Of a stretch of 45,397 nucleotides of DNA, positions 7,034 to 16,170 are shown one piece after another. The stretch is from CAYZJD01 sp964478455 (lineage in GTDB: Bacteria > Acidobacteriota > Terriglobia > Bryobacterales > Bryobacteraceae): positions 1 through 45,397 of the forward strand of contig CAYZJD010000002.1 of assembly GCA_964478455.1 (NCBI GenBank), in the 5' to 3' direction. Position numbers and translations under genes: made by a program. The number at the start of each line of letters is the position of its first letter. The first letter of the stretch is position 1. Below the pieces are notes generated by a model. The model was given only the letters and a program-made list of their open reading frames with translations, was not told where the DNA came from and searched no databases.

Positions 7034-9610
7034 ATGCCACAAGCGCCAACCCACCACTTCTTGGGGATTCCAGCCTTGCGTGCTCCGCTCCTGCTGCCGG
7101 CCGTTGCATTCAGCGCCGGTGTAGCGGCCACGCGTCTTGTCTGGTTTGAGGCTCTGGACGCACTTTGGCCGCTGCTGGCCTATGCCTCGCTGGCCGCCGT
7201 GGCCCAGAGACTGAAGTCACGAGCGCTTGCCCGGACCTCGATTATCCTGGCGTTCCTATTCGCCGGTATTCTGACGGCGGTCCTTCATCGTCCTGGACCA
7301 CCACCCGAGTTGACCGCGGAATCCGGAGAGGTTGCGGTGCTCGGCGGCTGCATCGTCGAGCCGCCCGTTCAGTACGAGGACCGCCTGCGGTTCGTGCTGG
7401 AGCTGGCGCCGGCCGCGCGAGCGCGGGTCACGCTGTACTTCCAGGAGGGCGAAGCGCCGCCCCGCTTGCGCTACGGTCAGCAAGTCGAGCTGGAAGCTCG
7501 GGTGCGCAAGCCGCGGAACTTCCGCAACCCGGGCGCGTTCGACCACGAAGGTTATCTCGCCCGCCGGCACATTTACTGGACGGCGGCGGCGCGGCCGGGA
7601 ACCACTGTGCAGGTAGTCAACGAGAACTGCGGTTTCATGCTCCCCGCGGCGGTGTATGGGCTGCGCGAGATCGCCCTCGAGCGGCTGGACCGGCTCTACC
7701 CGGCCGACGCCTATGCCAACGGCATGTTGCGGGCTACCCTCATCGGCGACAAATCGCGGCTGGAGAGGGTCTGGACGGACCACTTCCGGTACACCGGAAC
7801 GTACCATGCGATCGTCATTTCCGGGTTGCACCTGACGGCGTTGGCCGCGGTGCTGCTCTTCGTGTTTCGCGTCTGGCCCGCCCTTGACTTCGCCGTGCTG
7901 CCTCTGGCCTGCGCGTTATCCTGGCTGTACACAGCGCTGACGGGCTGGCAGACGCCGGTCATCCGGGCTGCCGTGGGTCTAACCCTGTACCTGGCGGCGC
8001 GCTTCTTCTTCCGGCGGCCGCAGCTTCTGAACATCATCGCGGTCACCGCGCTCGCCTTCCTTGCTCTTGATCCAGAACAACTATTCGAGGCGAGCTTCCA
8101 GCTCTCGTTCCTCAGCGTACTGGCCATCGCCGCTCTTGCCGTCCCGATCCTGGAGAGAACCTCGCTCCCGATCGGTCTCGGGCTGAGGGATCCAGCGAAC
8201 CGTGACAAGGATCTCCATCTCGCGCCGCGGGTGGCGCAATTTCGGGTTGAGCTGCGCCTCCTGGCCGAGACGCTCTCGATGGCCGTGCGGCTGCCGGAGC
8301 GGAGCTTGCTGGCCGGTTTCGCCGTTCTCCTCCGCGTTGTGCTCTATGTCTATGAGCTGGCCGTCGTCTCCTCCGCAGTGCAGCTCGGCCTCGTTTTGCC
8401 GATGGCGCTCTATTTCCACCGGGTTTCGTTCACCGGCCTGTCGGCCAACATCCTCGTCGTCCCGCTGATGACGCTGGTCGTTCCGATCGGTTTTCTCGCG
8501 ATCTTCACCGGGTGGCAACTGCCGACGGCTCTAACCAGTTGGCTGCTCGCGGCGTCCCGGACGGTGGTGGACTTTCACGCTGACCTGGAACCGGCCTGGC
8601 GAATCCCGGAACCTCCTCTCTGGCTGGCAGTCGCGACATCCGCCGCCCTTGTGAGGCTGTGCTTTGCTCTGCGCGGTCGGCGCGGGGCGCGCTGGACGAC
8701 CGCCGCCGTCCTGGCCGGCTTGCTGGCTGTCTTGCTCGTTCACCCGTTCCGTCCAGCAACCTTGCCGGGCAACCTGGAGCTAACAGCGATCGACGTAGGA
8801 CAAGGGGAGAGCCTGTTCGTCGCATTTCCCGAAGGTAACCTGCTGCTGATGGATGCCGGCGGGTTCGTTTCCTATGGCCGAGGGCGCGTGACGTCCCTCG
8901 ATATCGGTGAGGATGTCGTTTCTCCTTACCTTTGGTCGCGTTCCGTTCGCCGGCTGGACGTCCTAGTGATGTCGCACGCCCATCAGGACCACGCCGGTGG
9001 CCTGGAAGCAGTGATGGACAATTTCCGGCCCGCGGAATTGTGGACCGGCGCGGTTCCCGACGCTCCTGCCTGGCGAAAGCTCCGGGAGAAGGCGGCGCGG
9101 ACCGGGGTCCGCGTCCGCCGGTTCCGTGCCGGCGAGGAGTTCCACTTTGGAGGCGCCCGGATCCTGGTCCTCGCTCCCGCCGCGAATTATGAGCCTTCCG
9201 CGCAACCGCGCAATAGCGACTCGCTGGCGTTGCTCGTTCGGTACGGAGCCCGGAGCTTCGTCCTCGCCGGCGAGATTGACGCCGAGCGGGAGACAGAACT
9301 CGCAAGCTGGGGCTTGCCCACGGGAGGCGTGCTGAAGGTAGCCCACCACGGGAGTCGCACTTCATCCACCGAGGAGTTCCTGGAGACTCTCCGCCCCGTC
9401 TTCGCCCTCGTTTCAGCGGCGAAAGAGAACCGCTTCGGCTACCCACACAAGGAGGTGATCAGCCGTCTGGCGCGCGTCGGCGCCACAACCCTCGAGACCG
9501 GCCGCCTTGGGGCGGTGACAGTACGAACGGACGGACGCCGGCTTTGGGCGGAAGCGGCGTCTTGGGCAGGCTCAGGGCGACGATGGGAGCGCGTCTTCGA
9601 GGCGGAATGA
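7034..9610 (+). CDS. comEC: ComEC/Rec2 DNA-uptake channel protein
   Basis: An 858-residue inner-membrane protein for import of single-stranded DNA in natural transformation. Order of domains: an N-terminal DUF4131 region with two or three membrane segments and an OB-like part (roughly 1-200), the Competence transmembrane domain (about 210-500, starting near YHAIVISGLHLTALAAVL), further helices, then a C-terminal metallo-beta-lactamase-like domain with MSHAHQDHAGG (about residue 646) and VAHHGSRTSS. All three parts are present, so the gene looks complete. I chose the ATG at 7034; an in-frame TTG at 6965 lacks support. Its 3' end overlaps the convergent gene 9572-10171 by 39 bp. No other competence genes are adjacent. 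Confidence 0.92.
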   Translation: MPQAPTHHFLGIPALRAPLLLPAVAFSAGVAATRLVWFEALDALWPLLAYASLAAVAQRLKSRALARTSIILAFLFAGILTAVLHRPGPPPELTAESGEVAVLGGCIVEPPVQYEDRLRFVLELAPAARARVTLYFQEGEAPPRLRYGQQVELEARVRKPRNFRNPGAFDHEGYLARRHIYWTAAARPGTTVQVVNENCGFMLPAAVYGLREIALERLDRLYPADAYANGMLRATLIGDKSRLERVWTDHFRYTGTYHAIVISGLHLTALAAVLLFVFRVWPALDFAVLPLACALSWLYTALTGWQTPVIRAAVGLTLYLAARFFFRRPQLLNIIAVTALAFLALDPEQLFEASFQLSFLSVLAIAALAVPILERTSLPIGLGLRDPANRDKDLHLAPRVAQFRVELRLLAETLSMAVRLPERSLLAGFAVLLRVVLYVYELAVVSSAVQLGLVLPMALYFHRVSFTGLSANILVVPLMTLVVPIGFLAIFTGWQLPTALTSWLLAASRTVVDFHADLEPAWRIPEPPLWLAVATSAALVRLCFALRGRRGARWTTAAVLAGLLAVLLVHPFRPATLPGNLELTAIDVGQGESLFVAFPEGNLLLMDAGGFVSYGRGRVTSLDIGEDVVSPYLWSRSVRRLDVLVMSHAHQDHAGGLEAVMDNFRPAELWTGAVPDAPAWRKLREKAARTGVRVRRFRAGEEFHFGGARILVLAPAANYEPSAQPRNSDSLALLVRYGARSFVLAGEIDAERETELASWGLPTGGVLKVAHHGSRTSSTEEFLETLRPVFALVSAAKENRFGYPHKEVISRLARVGATTLETGRLGAVTVRTDGRRLWAEAASWAGSGRRWERVFEAE

Positions 9611-10171
9611 AGGCGGCGTCGGCCCCCTCCCTCTGTATTCGGGCGGCACGAGCATGATCTCAAGCCCTTCCGCCCGCTCGGGGCGGTAGTCCTTGAAGCG
9701 GCCCACGGAAGAGGTGGGAATGCACACCAGCTTCGAGGCCTGTCCCATCACGCGAGGGAACACGAAGACGTGCTGCTCCTTCCGCACGTGCCGTATCGTG
9801 GATGCCACGTCTGGCGCTACGTAGCCCAAGAAGACCGTGGAGCCGTCGCCGAGCTTGTGGATCTCAAAGGCCTCCGCCCGGTTTCGCCTGAAAACAACCG
9901 CATCGGCCCTGCCCGGTGAAAACGTGAACCCGAATATCCCGTTGGGCAGTCTGTCGAGGCTGAAACCCTCTTCTAGTGGGTACAGCGATCGAACACCGTG
10001 CTCGGCGCGAGCACTCCGCCGCGCCAGTTCCTCAGGGTCCGTCACCGCTTTCTTGTTGCGGCTCCTGCCCCAAGAACGAGCCCAACCGGCCAGCCGACCC
10101 AGGAGTTCAAGACCGGCTGTGAAACCACCGTCCAACGCTAGTGGGTTTGTCTTTGCCGTGCCCATGCTCAT
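9572..10171 (-). CDS. Hypothetical protein
   Basis: A 199-residue protein that I do not recognise. It has a basic N-terminal third (WARSWGRSRNKKAV) and a central beta-rich segment (NGIFGFTFSPGRADAVVF, FEIHKLGDGSTVFLGYVA). The C-terminal tail is Pro/Arg-rich. There is no signal peptide or membrane segment. The initiator ATG at 10171 is followed closely by another ATG (MSMG). The last 39 bp overlap the end of comEC in antisense orientation. Its normal codon composition and clear start support a real gene, but only moderately. Confidence 0.55.
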   Translation of the reverse strand: MSMGTAKTNPLALDGGFTAGLELLGRLAGWARSWGRSRNKKAVTDPEELARRSARAEHGVRSLYPLEEGFSLDRLPNGIFGFTFSPGRADAVVFRRNRAEAFEIHKLGDGSTVFLGYVAPDVASTIRHVRKEQHVFVFPRVMGQASKLVCIPTSSVGRFKDYRPERAEGLEIMLVPPEYRGRGPTPPSFRLEDALPSSP

Positions 10172-10347
10172 TTACCCAATCCACTCCCACACCCCTACCC
10201 CGAATTCTCTGCTCAGCCTGAGATTCGAGGGTTGACAATCACCCAGCCGGGCTATCAACTCAGCACTCCGGCCACCTCTTCCACCTCGATTCTACACGCA
10301 ATTGGAGGCGGAATGTTCGCCAAAGTTAACGTACTTATGATCTATTG

Positions 10348-10359
10348 AGTACTAGTACT
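10348..10359. promoter_or_regulatory. 12-bp perfect palindrome AGTACTAGTACT
   Basis: A self-complementary site in an AT-rich intergenic stretch, with the shape of a dimeric-regulator operator. Its core TACTAGTA also occurs at 27790-27797 upstream of the large glycosidase gene. No regulator can be named. Confidence 0.35.
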
Positions 10360-10385
10360 TTTGATAGTAGATCGTCAAGTTGCAG

Positions 10386-10418
10386 TGTTACGCGAAACGA
10401 TCATGTTTCGCAGTAACA
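10386..10418. repeat. Long hairpin with 13-bp stem
   Basis: Left arm TGTTACGCGAAAC (10386-10398), loop of 6 nt, right arm GTTTCGCAGTAACA (10405-10418). The arms pair fully apart from one bulged A. It lies downstream of the minus-strand gene ending at 10445 and could act as its terminator, but no T-run follows. A mobile-element end is another possibility. Confidence 0.55.
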
Positions 10419-10444
10419 GCCCGTCTCCCAGAAATGTGATCTAT

Positions 10445-10945
10445 CTACAGACCGGTTGGCGAGTCGCTCTCTTCAGCGCTCTCGATGACGGGACCCTGGC
10501 ATCGGTACTCGTTGAGGATGCGTTCCGCCTCGCCGCGGACCGCCTTCGGCACGCGAACCTCAAACGGCAGGTTGGGATAGGGTGTAGCGCCGACGACCAC
10601 CGAAGGGATACCGTTAGCCTCCAGGACTCCGCGCACGGCAAGCGCCTCCATCTCGGCGTTGTGCGCATCGGAAACGAACACCGTGACCAGGTCGAGGGCA
10701 TGGGACGGGTCGCCGGGCTCAGTGACTTGTGCCTCGGCCGCGTTCATGAGCGATTCCGCACGGCCCGCATCGGCCGCGGGCACCCGCACCTCGTAAGCGC
10801 CGGAGGGCACACCCGGCGCCGAATCGTCGCACAGAACGACGGGGATGCCCGCCTCTTCGAGCAAGGTGAATACCTCGCGGGCGTCTTCTTCGGCGGAATG
10901 ATCCGCGGACCGAAACACCACGACCTGTCCGGACTCTGTCTCCAT
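10445..10945 (-). CDS. Tandem DUF2007-like protein
   Basis: A 166-residue acidic cytoplasmic protein built of two similar halves. Each half has the pattern of the DUF2007 'putative signal transducing' domain: a VVVF or LVTVF strand, a helix, EEAGIPVVL or EANGIPSVVV, then YEVRVPAADAGRAESLM or FEVRVPKAVRGEAERIL. I chose the ATG at 10945 (METESG); an upstream in-frame start at 10963 adds six residues. Single-domain members are common and of unknown function; the tandem arrangement is less usual. It is divergent from the YtxH gene. Confidence 0.7.
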   Translation of the reverse strand: METESGQVVVFRSADHSAEEDAREVFTLLEEAGIPVVLCDDSAPGVPSGAYEVRVPAADAGRAESLMNAAEAQVTEPGDPSHALDLVTVFVSDAHNAEMEALAVRGVLEANGIPSVVVGATPYPNLPFEVRVPKAVRGEAERILNEYRCQGPVIESAEESDSPTGL

Positions 10946-11064
10946 GCCCCGAGAATATCGCATCCGCCTCGAAATCAGATAGCGGCGCCGAGGCCGGCGG
11001 TCCGAATTCAGCCCGACCGCGGAAAAAGCCCGCTAGAATGGGTTGAGGAAAGGAGTGCTGGACC

Positions 11065-11331
11065 ATGGGTTCTGAAGACACCAGCAGCAGGGCGGTATGG
11101 TTTCTTGCCGGCGCGGCGGTCGGAGCGGCCATCGCGCTGCTGTTCGCGCCGGCTTCCGGCAGGGAGACGCGCGAGTATCTGAGCCGCAAGACGGGCCAAG
11201 GCCGCGACGCGTTGGCCGATGCCGGGCGCGAGCTTCTGGAGCGCGGCCGGGAATATTACGAGAAGGGGAGGAAGTTGGCCGAGGAGGCCGGGGACTTGTT
11301 CGAACAGGGCAAGAAGCTGGTTCGCGGTTGA
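11065..11331 (+). CDS. YtxH-domain protein
   Basis: An 88-residue protein with an N-terminal membrane segment (VWFLAGAAVGAAIALLFAP) followed by SGRETREYLSRK and a long charged helix. This is the hallmark arrangement of YtxH / gas-vesicle-like stress proteins. A GAAAGGAG Shine-Dalgarno sequence lies about 9 nt before the ATG. It precedes the P5C dehydrogenase gene by 37 bp on the same strand. The role in the family is poorly defined (general stress, envelope-associated). Confidence 0.85.
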   Translation: MGSEDTSSRAVWFLAGAAVGAAIALLFAPASGRETREYLSRKTGQGRDALADAGRELLERGREYYEKGRKLAEEAGDLFEQGKKLVRG

Positions 11332-11368
11332 ATGCGAACCTCGCCGCGTTGCCGACTGAAGGATCACA

Positions 11369-12949
11369 ATGACCTCGCAGGCTCCTTCGACCCTCGCAGC
11401 CCTGCCGGCGTTTCGCAACGAGCCGTACGCGGACTTCTCCGATCCCGACAATCGCCGGCGGATGCAGGAAGCGCTTGGCGCGGTGCGATCCGCGTTCGGG
11501 CGCGAATACGAGCTATGGATCGGGGGCGCCCGGCTGAAGACCGAGGAAAAACTCCTCTCGCGGAATCCGTCACACCCCAGCGAGATCGTCGGTGTGCACC
11601 AGAAGGCGACGCCCGCTCTGGCCGGGCTCTCCGTCGAATCGGCGTTCTCCTACTTCCCTGAGTGGAGCCGTACGGCGCCTGAAGGCCGCGCCGGGATGCT
11701 GCTGCGCGCGGGCGCCATCATCCGGCGGCGCAAGGCGGAGTTCAACGCGTGGCTGATCTACGAGGCCGGCAAGACCTGGCCCGAGGCGGAAGCCGACGTC
11801 TCCGAAGCGATCGACTTCTGTGAGTACTACGCTCGCGAGATACTGCGATTGGCCGGCGCCAAGCCGATGTTGCACCTGCCGGGCGAGAGGGACGAGCTTG
11901 TCTACCTTCCGCTCGGCGTTGGCGTCGTTATTGCGCCCTGGAACTTCCCACTGGCCATTCTGGCGGGCATGACCACCGCCGCGCTCGTAGCCGGCAACAC
12001 CGTCGTGATCAAGCCCTCGAGCGAGACCCCCACGATCGCCGCGCAGTTCGCAGCCGTGCTGGCCGAGGCGGGATTCCCGGAAAAGAGTTTCTCGCTGGTC
12101 ACCGGAAACGGCGCGGCCATCGGCGACGTTCTCGTGCAGCATCCCAAGACGCGGTTTGTTTGCTTTACCGGCTCGCGCGACGTCGGCCTGCGTATCAACG
12201 AACTGGCCGCCAAGACGCAGCCGGGCCAGGTCTGGATCAAGCGGGTGATCGCCGAGATGGGCGGCAAAGACGCCATCATCGTCGATGCGGAGGCCGACCT
12301 CGACCGCGCCGTGGACGGCGTTCTCGTGTCCGCCTATGGCTACCAGGGGCAGAAGTGCTCGGCCTGCTCGCGCACGATCGTCGACCAGAGAATCTACGAC
12401 GAATTCCTGGAACGGCTGAAGGCGAAGGTGGAGTCGATCAAAGTCGGACCGGCCGAGGAGCCCGGCAATTACATGGGCCCCGTCATTGGCGAGAGCGCCC
12501 GTAAGACCATTCTCGGTTACGTCGACATCGGCAGGAGGGAGGGACGGCTGGTGACGGGCTGCGGCCCTGTCGAGGGAGACGGCTACTTCATCCGGCCGGT
12601 TATCATCGCCGACGTGGAGCCGAAGGCGCGGATCTTCCAGGAGGAGATCTTCGGGCCGGTCCTCGCCGTTACCGCGGCCAGGAATTTTGACCACGCCCTC
12701 GAACTGGCGAACGACTCGGAATACGGGCTGACGGGCGCGGTCTTCACCAGGAATCCGGACAAGATTCGCAAGGCCCGCGAACGGTTCTTTGTCGGCAACC
12801 TGTATTTCAACCGCAAGTGCACCGGCGCAATGGTCGGCGCGCACCCGTTTGGAGGCTTCAACATGTCCGGGACGGACTCCAAAGCGGGCGGACCGGACTA
12901 CTTGCTGCAATTCCTTCAAGCGAAATCAATCGCCGAGAAACTCGACTAA
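11369..12949 (+). CDS. pruA: L-glutamate gamma-semialdehyde (P5C) dehydrogenase
   Basis: A 526-residue aldehyde dehydrogenase, predicted to oxidise glutamate-gamma-semialdehyde to glutamate with NAD+ in proline and arginine breakdown. The catalytic segment GYQGQKCSACSR (Cys330) is diagnostic of the P5CDH group. The general base is Glu296 in AEMGGKDAIIVD, and APWNFPLAIL and FTGSRDVGLRI form the cofactor site. It is a stand-alone (monofunctional) form, as in RocA; no proline dehydrogenase gene is in the window. I chose the ATG at 11369 because the normal N-terminal ALDH helices follow it. The downstream sensor gene begins 23 bp later and may be cotranscribed. Confidence 0.92.
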   Translation: MTSQAPSTLAALPAFRNEPYADFSDPDNRRRMQEALGAVRSAFGREYELWIGGARLKTEEKLLSRNPSHPSEIVGVHQKATPALAGLSVESAFSYFPEWSRTAPEGRAGMLLRAGAIIRRRKAEFNAWLIYEAGKTWPEAEADVSEAIDFCEYYAREILRLAGAKPMLHLPGERDELVYLPLGVGVVIAPWNFPLAILAGMTTAALVAGNTVVIKPSSETPTIAAQFAAVLAEAGFPEKSFSLVTGNGAAIGDVLVQHPKTRFVCFTGSRDVGLRINELAAKTQPGQVWIKRVIAEMGGKDAIIVDAEADLDRAVDGVLVSAYGYQGQKCSACSRTIVDQRIYDEFLERLKAKVESIKVGPAEEPGNYMGPVIGESARKTILGYVDIGRREGRLVTGCGPVEGDGYFIRPVIIADVEPKARIFQEEIFGPVLAVTAARNFDHALELANDSEYGLTGAVFTRNPDKIRKARERFFVGNLYFNRKCTGAMVGAHPFGGFNMSGTDSKAGGPDYLLQFLQAKSIAEKLD

Positions 12950-12972
12950 GCTACCGGCTGGCGGATGCCCGC

Positions 12973-15900
12973 ATGCCTCCCCGAAAGACAAGCGACGAAG
13001 CGGAACAAAGGGGGGTGGTTCCTCCTTCCGGCGCAACAGAAGACCTCTCGGCGGCCGGGACCGGCGCAAAGCCGCCCCGAGCGAAGAAGGCGGACCTGAG
13101 GCTGGCCGCGCTCAAGGATTACCTGGTCCTCGACCTCCTGTCCGACGCGGTCTTCGTTCGGCTCACCTCGGTGGTGGCCCGCCTGTTTTCGGTTCCCATC
13201 GCCGCCATCAGCATCATGGACCGCAACCGGGAAGTGGTCAAGGCCAGCTTCGGCTGGGATGCACGCACGATCCCCCGCCGGAGCTCCTTTTGTGCCCATG
13301 CGATCCTCTCTGACCGCGTGATGCTGGTGCGGGATGCGGGCAAGGATCCCCGTTTCCGCGCCAATCCGCTGGTCGCCGCGCGCAACGGGATTCGGTTTTA
13401 CGCGGGCGTGCCCCTGCGGACTCCGGACGGCCAGCGCCTCGGCGCCCTCAGCATCATGGATCGCCAGCCGCGCCTCCTTGACGACGACCAGGTGGCGGCT
13501 CTGCGCGACCTCGCCGGGATGGCAATGGGGGAACTCGATCTCCGCGTGTCGATGGCGAGGACGATCGCTGCCGCCGAGGAGGACGCGATCGGGGAGCTGC
13601 GCTACCGCGAACTGTTCGAGAACGCAAACGACATCGTCTACACGCACGATCTTCAGGGCAGGTTCACCTCGATTAACAAGGCGGCGCAGACCATCACCGG
13701 CTACGGCCGCGAGGAAGCCCTCCAGACGACCATCTTCCAGATGACCGGCCCGGAGGGCCGGCGGCTGATTCAGGAGATGATCCAGCAGCAGCTCGGCGGC
13801 AGCACGCAGACAACCTATGAACTGGAGATCGTGACCCGCGACGGCCGCCGCGTGATGCTCGAGGTGAGCTCGCGGCTGTTGTTCCGCCGGGGAATCCCCG
13901 TCGGCGTGCAGGGAATCGCTCGCGACATTACCGAGCGCAAGAAGGCCGAGTCTCAGTTGCGCCTGCTCAAGTCGGTGGTGGTCAATGCCAACGACGGCGT
14001 GCTCGTGGTGGAGGCGACCAAAGAGGACCCATTTGGCGCAAGAATCGTTTACGTCAACGAAGCGTTCGGCCGCATTACCGGCTATGCCGGCCTCGACGTG
14101 CTCGGCAGGACGCCCCGCATGCTGCACGGACCTCAAACCGACCCGGCGCTGGTGGAAATACTGCGCTCCGCCATCCTCCGCTGCGAGGCCGCACGCGCGG
14201 AACTCGTACTCTACCGAAAGGACGGCAGCGATTTTTGGGTAGACCTGAACGTGGTGCCGATCCTCGATGAGAAAGGCGCCTTCACCTATTGGGTCTCGGT
14301 CCTGCGGGAGACGACGGATCGCAAGCGATCCGAAATCCTGGAACGCGATCGGAACGAGGTGCTGGAACTCGTCGCCGGTAACGCTCCGCTCGACATGGTT
14401 CTCGGGCGGCTCGCCCGCATGGTGGAGCGCCAGTGCCCAACGTGCGTGTGTTCCATTCTGCTGGCCGAGGGCGACCGGCTCGTCTTCGGGTTCCCGCCCG
14501 CGTTGCCGCAAGCCTGCGTGGAAGCGCTGGAAGGCGCCAGGATCGGCCAGGAGGAGGGACCGGCAGCGGCCGCGGCCACGGCCCGGCAGGTGATCGTCGA
14601 AGACATCTCCACGGGGCCGGCCTGCTGCGGCGACCCGCAGGTGCTTCTCGCTGCCGGCCTGTGTGCCTGCTGGTCCATCCCGATCCTCTCCGGCGACGGC
14701 CAGGTGCTCGGCGTCTTCGCCCTCTTCAACAAGGAGGCCCGCGGCCCGTTCGCCTCGGAGTGCGACCTCTTTGAAATGGCCAGCCGGCTGGCGGCGGTTG
14801 CGCTCGAGCAGCGCCAGCTCAACGACCAACTCGCTTACCAGGCCCGCCACGACGCCCTCACCGGGCTTCCCAACCGGTTCCAGTTCGCCGACCGGTTGCA
14901 GCAGGAACTGGACAAAGCGCGGCGCAGCGGCTGGCTCGTGGCCGTTCTGTTTATCGACCTCGACCGCTTCAAGCAGATCAACGATACTCTAGGGCACGCG
15001 GTCGGCGACGCGCTCCTGCGGCAGGTGTCACGCCGCCTGGAGAGCTGCCTGCGCAAGAAAGACGTGCTGGCCCGGATGGGCGGCGACGAGTTCACGCTCG
15101 TGTTGAGCGAACTCAAGGACCCTCCGGACGCGATGCGGGTCGCCCAGAAGCTGCTCGAGGCGCTCAAGGCGCCGTTCTACGTCGAGGGCTATGAGCTGTG
15201 TCTCACCGCCAGCATCGGCATCAGCGTCTATCCGCGGGATGGCAAGGATGCGACCACGCTCCAGCGCAACGCCGACAGCGCCATGTACCGGGCCAAGTAT
15301 CGCGGCAAGAACAGTTGCCAGTTCTTCACCCCGGACCTCGGCGCCGCCGTTCAGGAGAGGCTGGAGATCGAGATCGCGCTGCGGCACGCCATCGAGCACG
15401 GCGAATTCCGGCTCTTCTATCAGCCCCAGGCCGAGATCGGCGGAACGCTCTCCAGCCTCGAGGCACTGCTGGTTTGGAGCCACGCGAAGCTGGGAATCGT
15501 CCCGCCGGCGCAATTCATACCCATCGCCGAGGAGAGCGGCCTGATTGTCCCCGTCGGCACGTGGGTCTTGAGCGAGGCATGCCGCCAGGGCGCCAGTTGG
15601 CGGAGGTCCGGCTGCCCGCCGGTCAAGGTCGCCGTCAATGTGTCGCCGATGCAATTCGCAAGGGCCGATTTCGTGGACACCGTTGCCCAGGTCCTGACCG
15701 AGAGCGGGCTCGATCCGTCGTTGCTCGAGCTCGAACTGACCGAGAGCGTGGTGATCCGCGACGTCGACGAATCGACGCGCCAGATGGAGAGGCTCCGCGC
15801 CCTGGGAGTCAGCATCTCCATCGACGATTTCGGCACCGGCTATTCCTCGCTCAGCTATTTGCGGCGGTTGCCGATCGACACGCTGAAGATCGATCAGTCG

Positions 15901-16170
15901 TTCCTCCAAGAGCTCGAATCGGATGAGACGACGCTGCCGCTGGTGAAAGCCATCATCTCGGTGGCCCACAGCCTTGGACTCACCGTGGTCGCCGAGGGGG
16001 TGGAGAACGAGAAGCAGCTTACCGCCCTTCGTTCCGTCGGCTGCGACAGGGTTCAAGGCTATCTGCTGGGCGAGCCCCTGCCGGCCGAAGCCGTTAGCGC
16101 CTTGCTCGGCCAGCCCATCGACTTCATGATCGCGAGCCGGCGGAATGCGGTGACCTCAACGCCACAGTGA
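12973..16170 (+). CDS. GAF-PAS-PAS-GAF-GGDEF-EAL c-di-GMP signalling protein
   Basis: A 1065-residue cytoplasmic sensor with diguanylate cyclase and c-di-GMP phosphodiesterase modules. Rough layout: GAF about 50-190, PAS about 210-330 (RYRELFENANDIVYTHD), PAS about 331-446 ending TDRKRSE, GAF about 460-615, GGDEF about 620-785, EAL about 800-1050. The cyclase motif MGGDEF (703-707) is intact, with an RKKD inhibitory site five residues before it. The EAL module has EAL (830-832), ELTESVV, DDFGTGYSSL and VAEGVEN. However, the residue four after the Glu is Val834, where family members have Arg (EALLRW), which could weaken hydrolysis. I chose the ATG at 12973; a longer in-frame start at 12817 lies inside pruA. 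No membrane segments are seen. It is followed by a hairpin-rich stretch and a terminator. Confidence 0.93.
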   Translation: MPPRKTSDEAEQRGVVPPSGATEDLSAAGTGAKPPRAKKADLRLAALKDYLVLDLLSDAVFVRLTSVVARLFSVPIAAISIMDRNREVVKASFGWDARTIPRRSSFCAHAILSDRVMLVRDAGKDPRFRANPLVAARNGIRFYAGVPLRTPDGQRLGALSIMDRQPRLLDDDQVAALRDLAGMAMGELDLRVSMARTIAAAEEDAIGELRYRELFENANDIVYTHDLQGRFTSINKAAQTITGYGREEALQTTIFQMTGPEGRRLIQEMIQQQLGGSTQTTYELEIVTRDGRRVMLEVSSRLLFRRGIPVGVQGIARDITERKKAESQLRLLKSVVVNANDGVLVVEATKEDPFGARIVYVNEAFGRITGYAGLDVLGRTPRMLHGPQTDPALVEILRSAILRCEAARAELVLYRKDGSDFWVDLNVVPILDEKGAFTYWVSVLRETTDRKRSEILERDRNEVLELVAGNAPLDMVLGRLARMVERQCPTCVCSILLAEGDRLVFGFPPALPQACVEALEGARIGQEEGPAAAAATARQVIVEDISTGPACCGDPQVLLAAGLCACWSIPILSGDGQVLGVFALFNKEARGPFASECDLFEMASRLAAVALEQRQLNDQLAYQARHDALTGLPNRFQFADRLQQELDKARRSGWLVAVLFIDLDRFKQINDTLGHAVGDALLRQVSRRLESCLRKKDVLARMGGDEFTLVLSELKDPPDAMRVAQKLLEALKAPFYVEGYELCLTASIGISVYPRDGKDATTLQRNADSAMYRAKYRGKNSCQFFTPDLGAAVQERLEIEIALRHAIEHGEFRLFYQPQAEIGGTLSSLEALLVWSHAKLGIVPPAQFIPIAEESGLIVPVGTWVLSEACRQGASWRRSGCPPVKVAVNVSPMQFARADFVDTVAQVLTESGLDPSLLELELTESVVIRDVDESTRQMERLRALGVSISIDDFGTGYSSLSYLRRLPIDTLKIDQSFLQELESDETTLPLVKAIISVAHSLGLTVVAEGVENEKQLTALRSVGCDRVQGYLLGEPLPAEAVSALLGQPIDFMIASRRNAVTSTPQ

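Larger units (their letters stand above)
10172..10444. other. Intergenic region with local AT-rich stretch and two palindromes
   Basis: No gene is seen. From about 10308 to 10420 base composition is clearly lower in GC than the surroundings. It holds the 12-bp palindrome at 10348-10359 and the long hairpin at 10386-10418, both listed separately. Confidence 0.5.
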
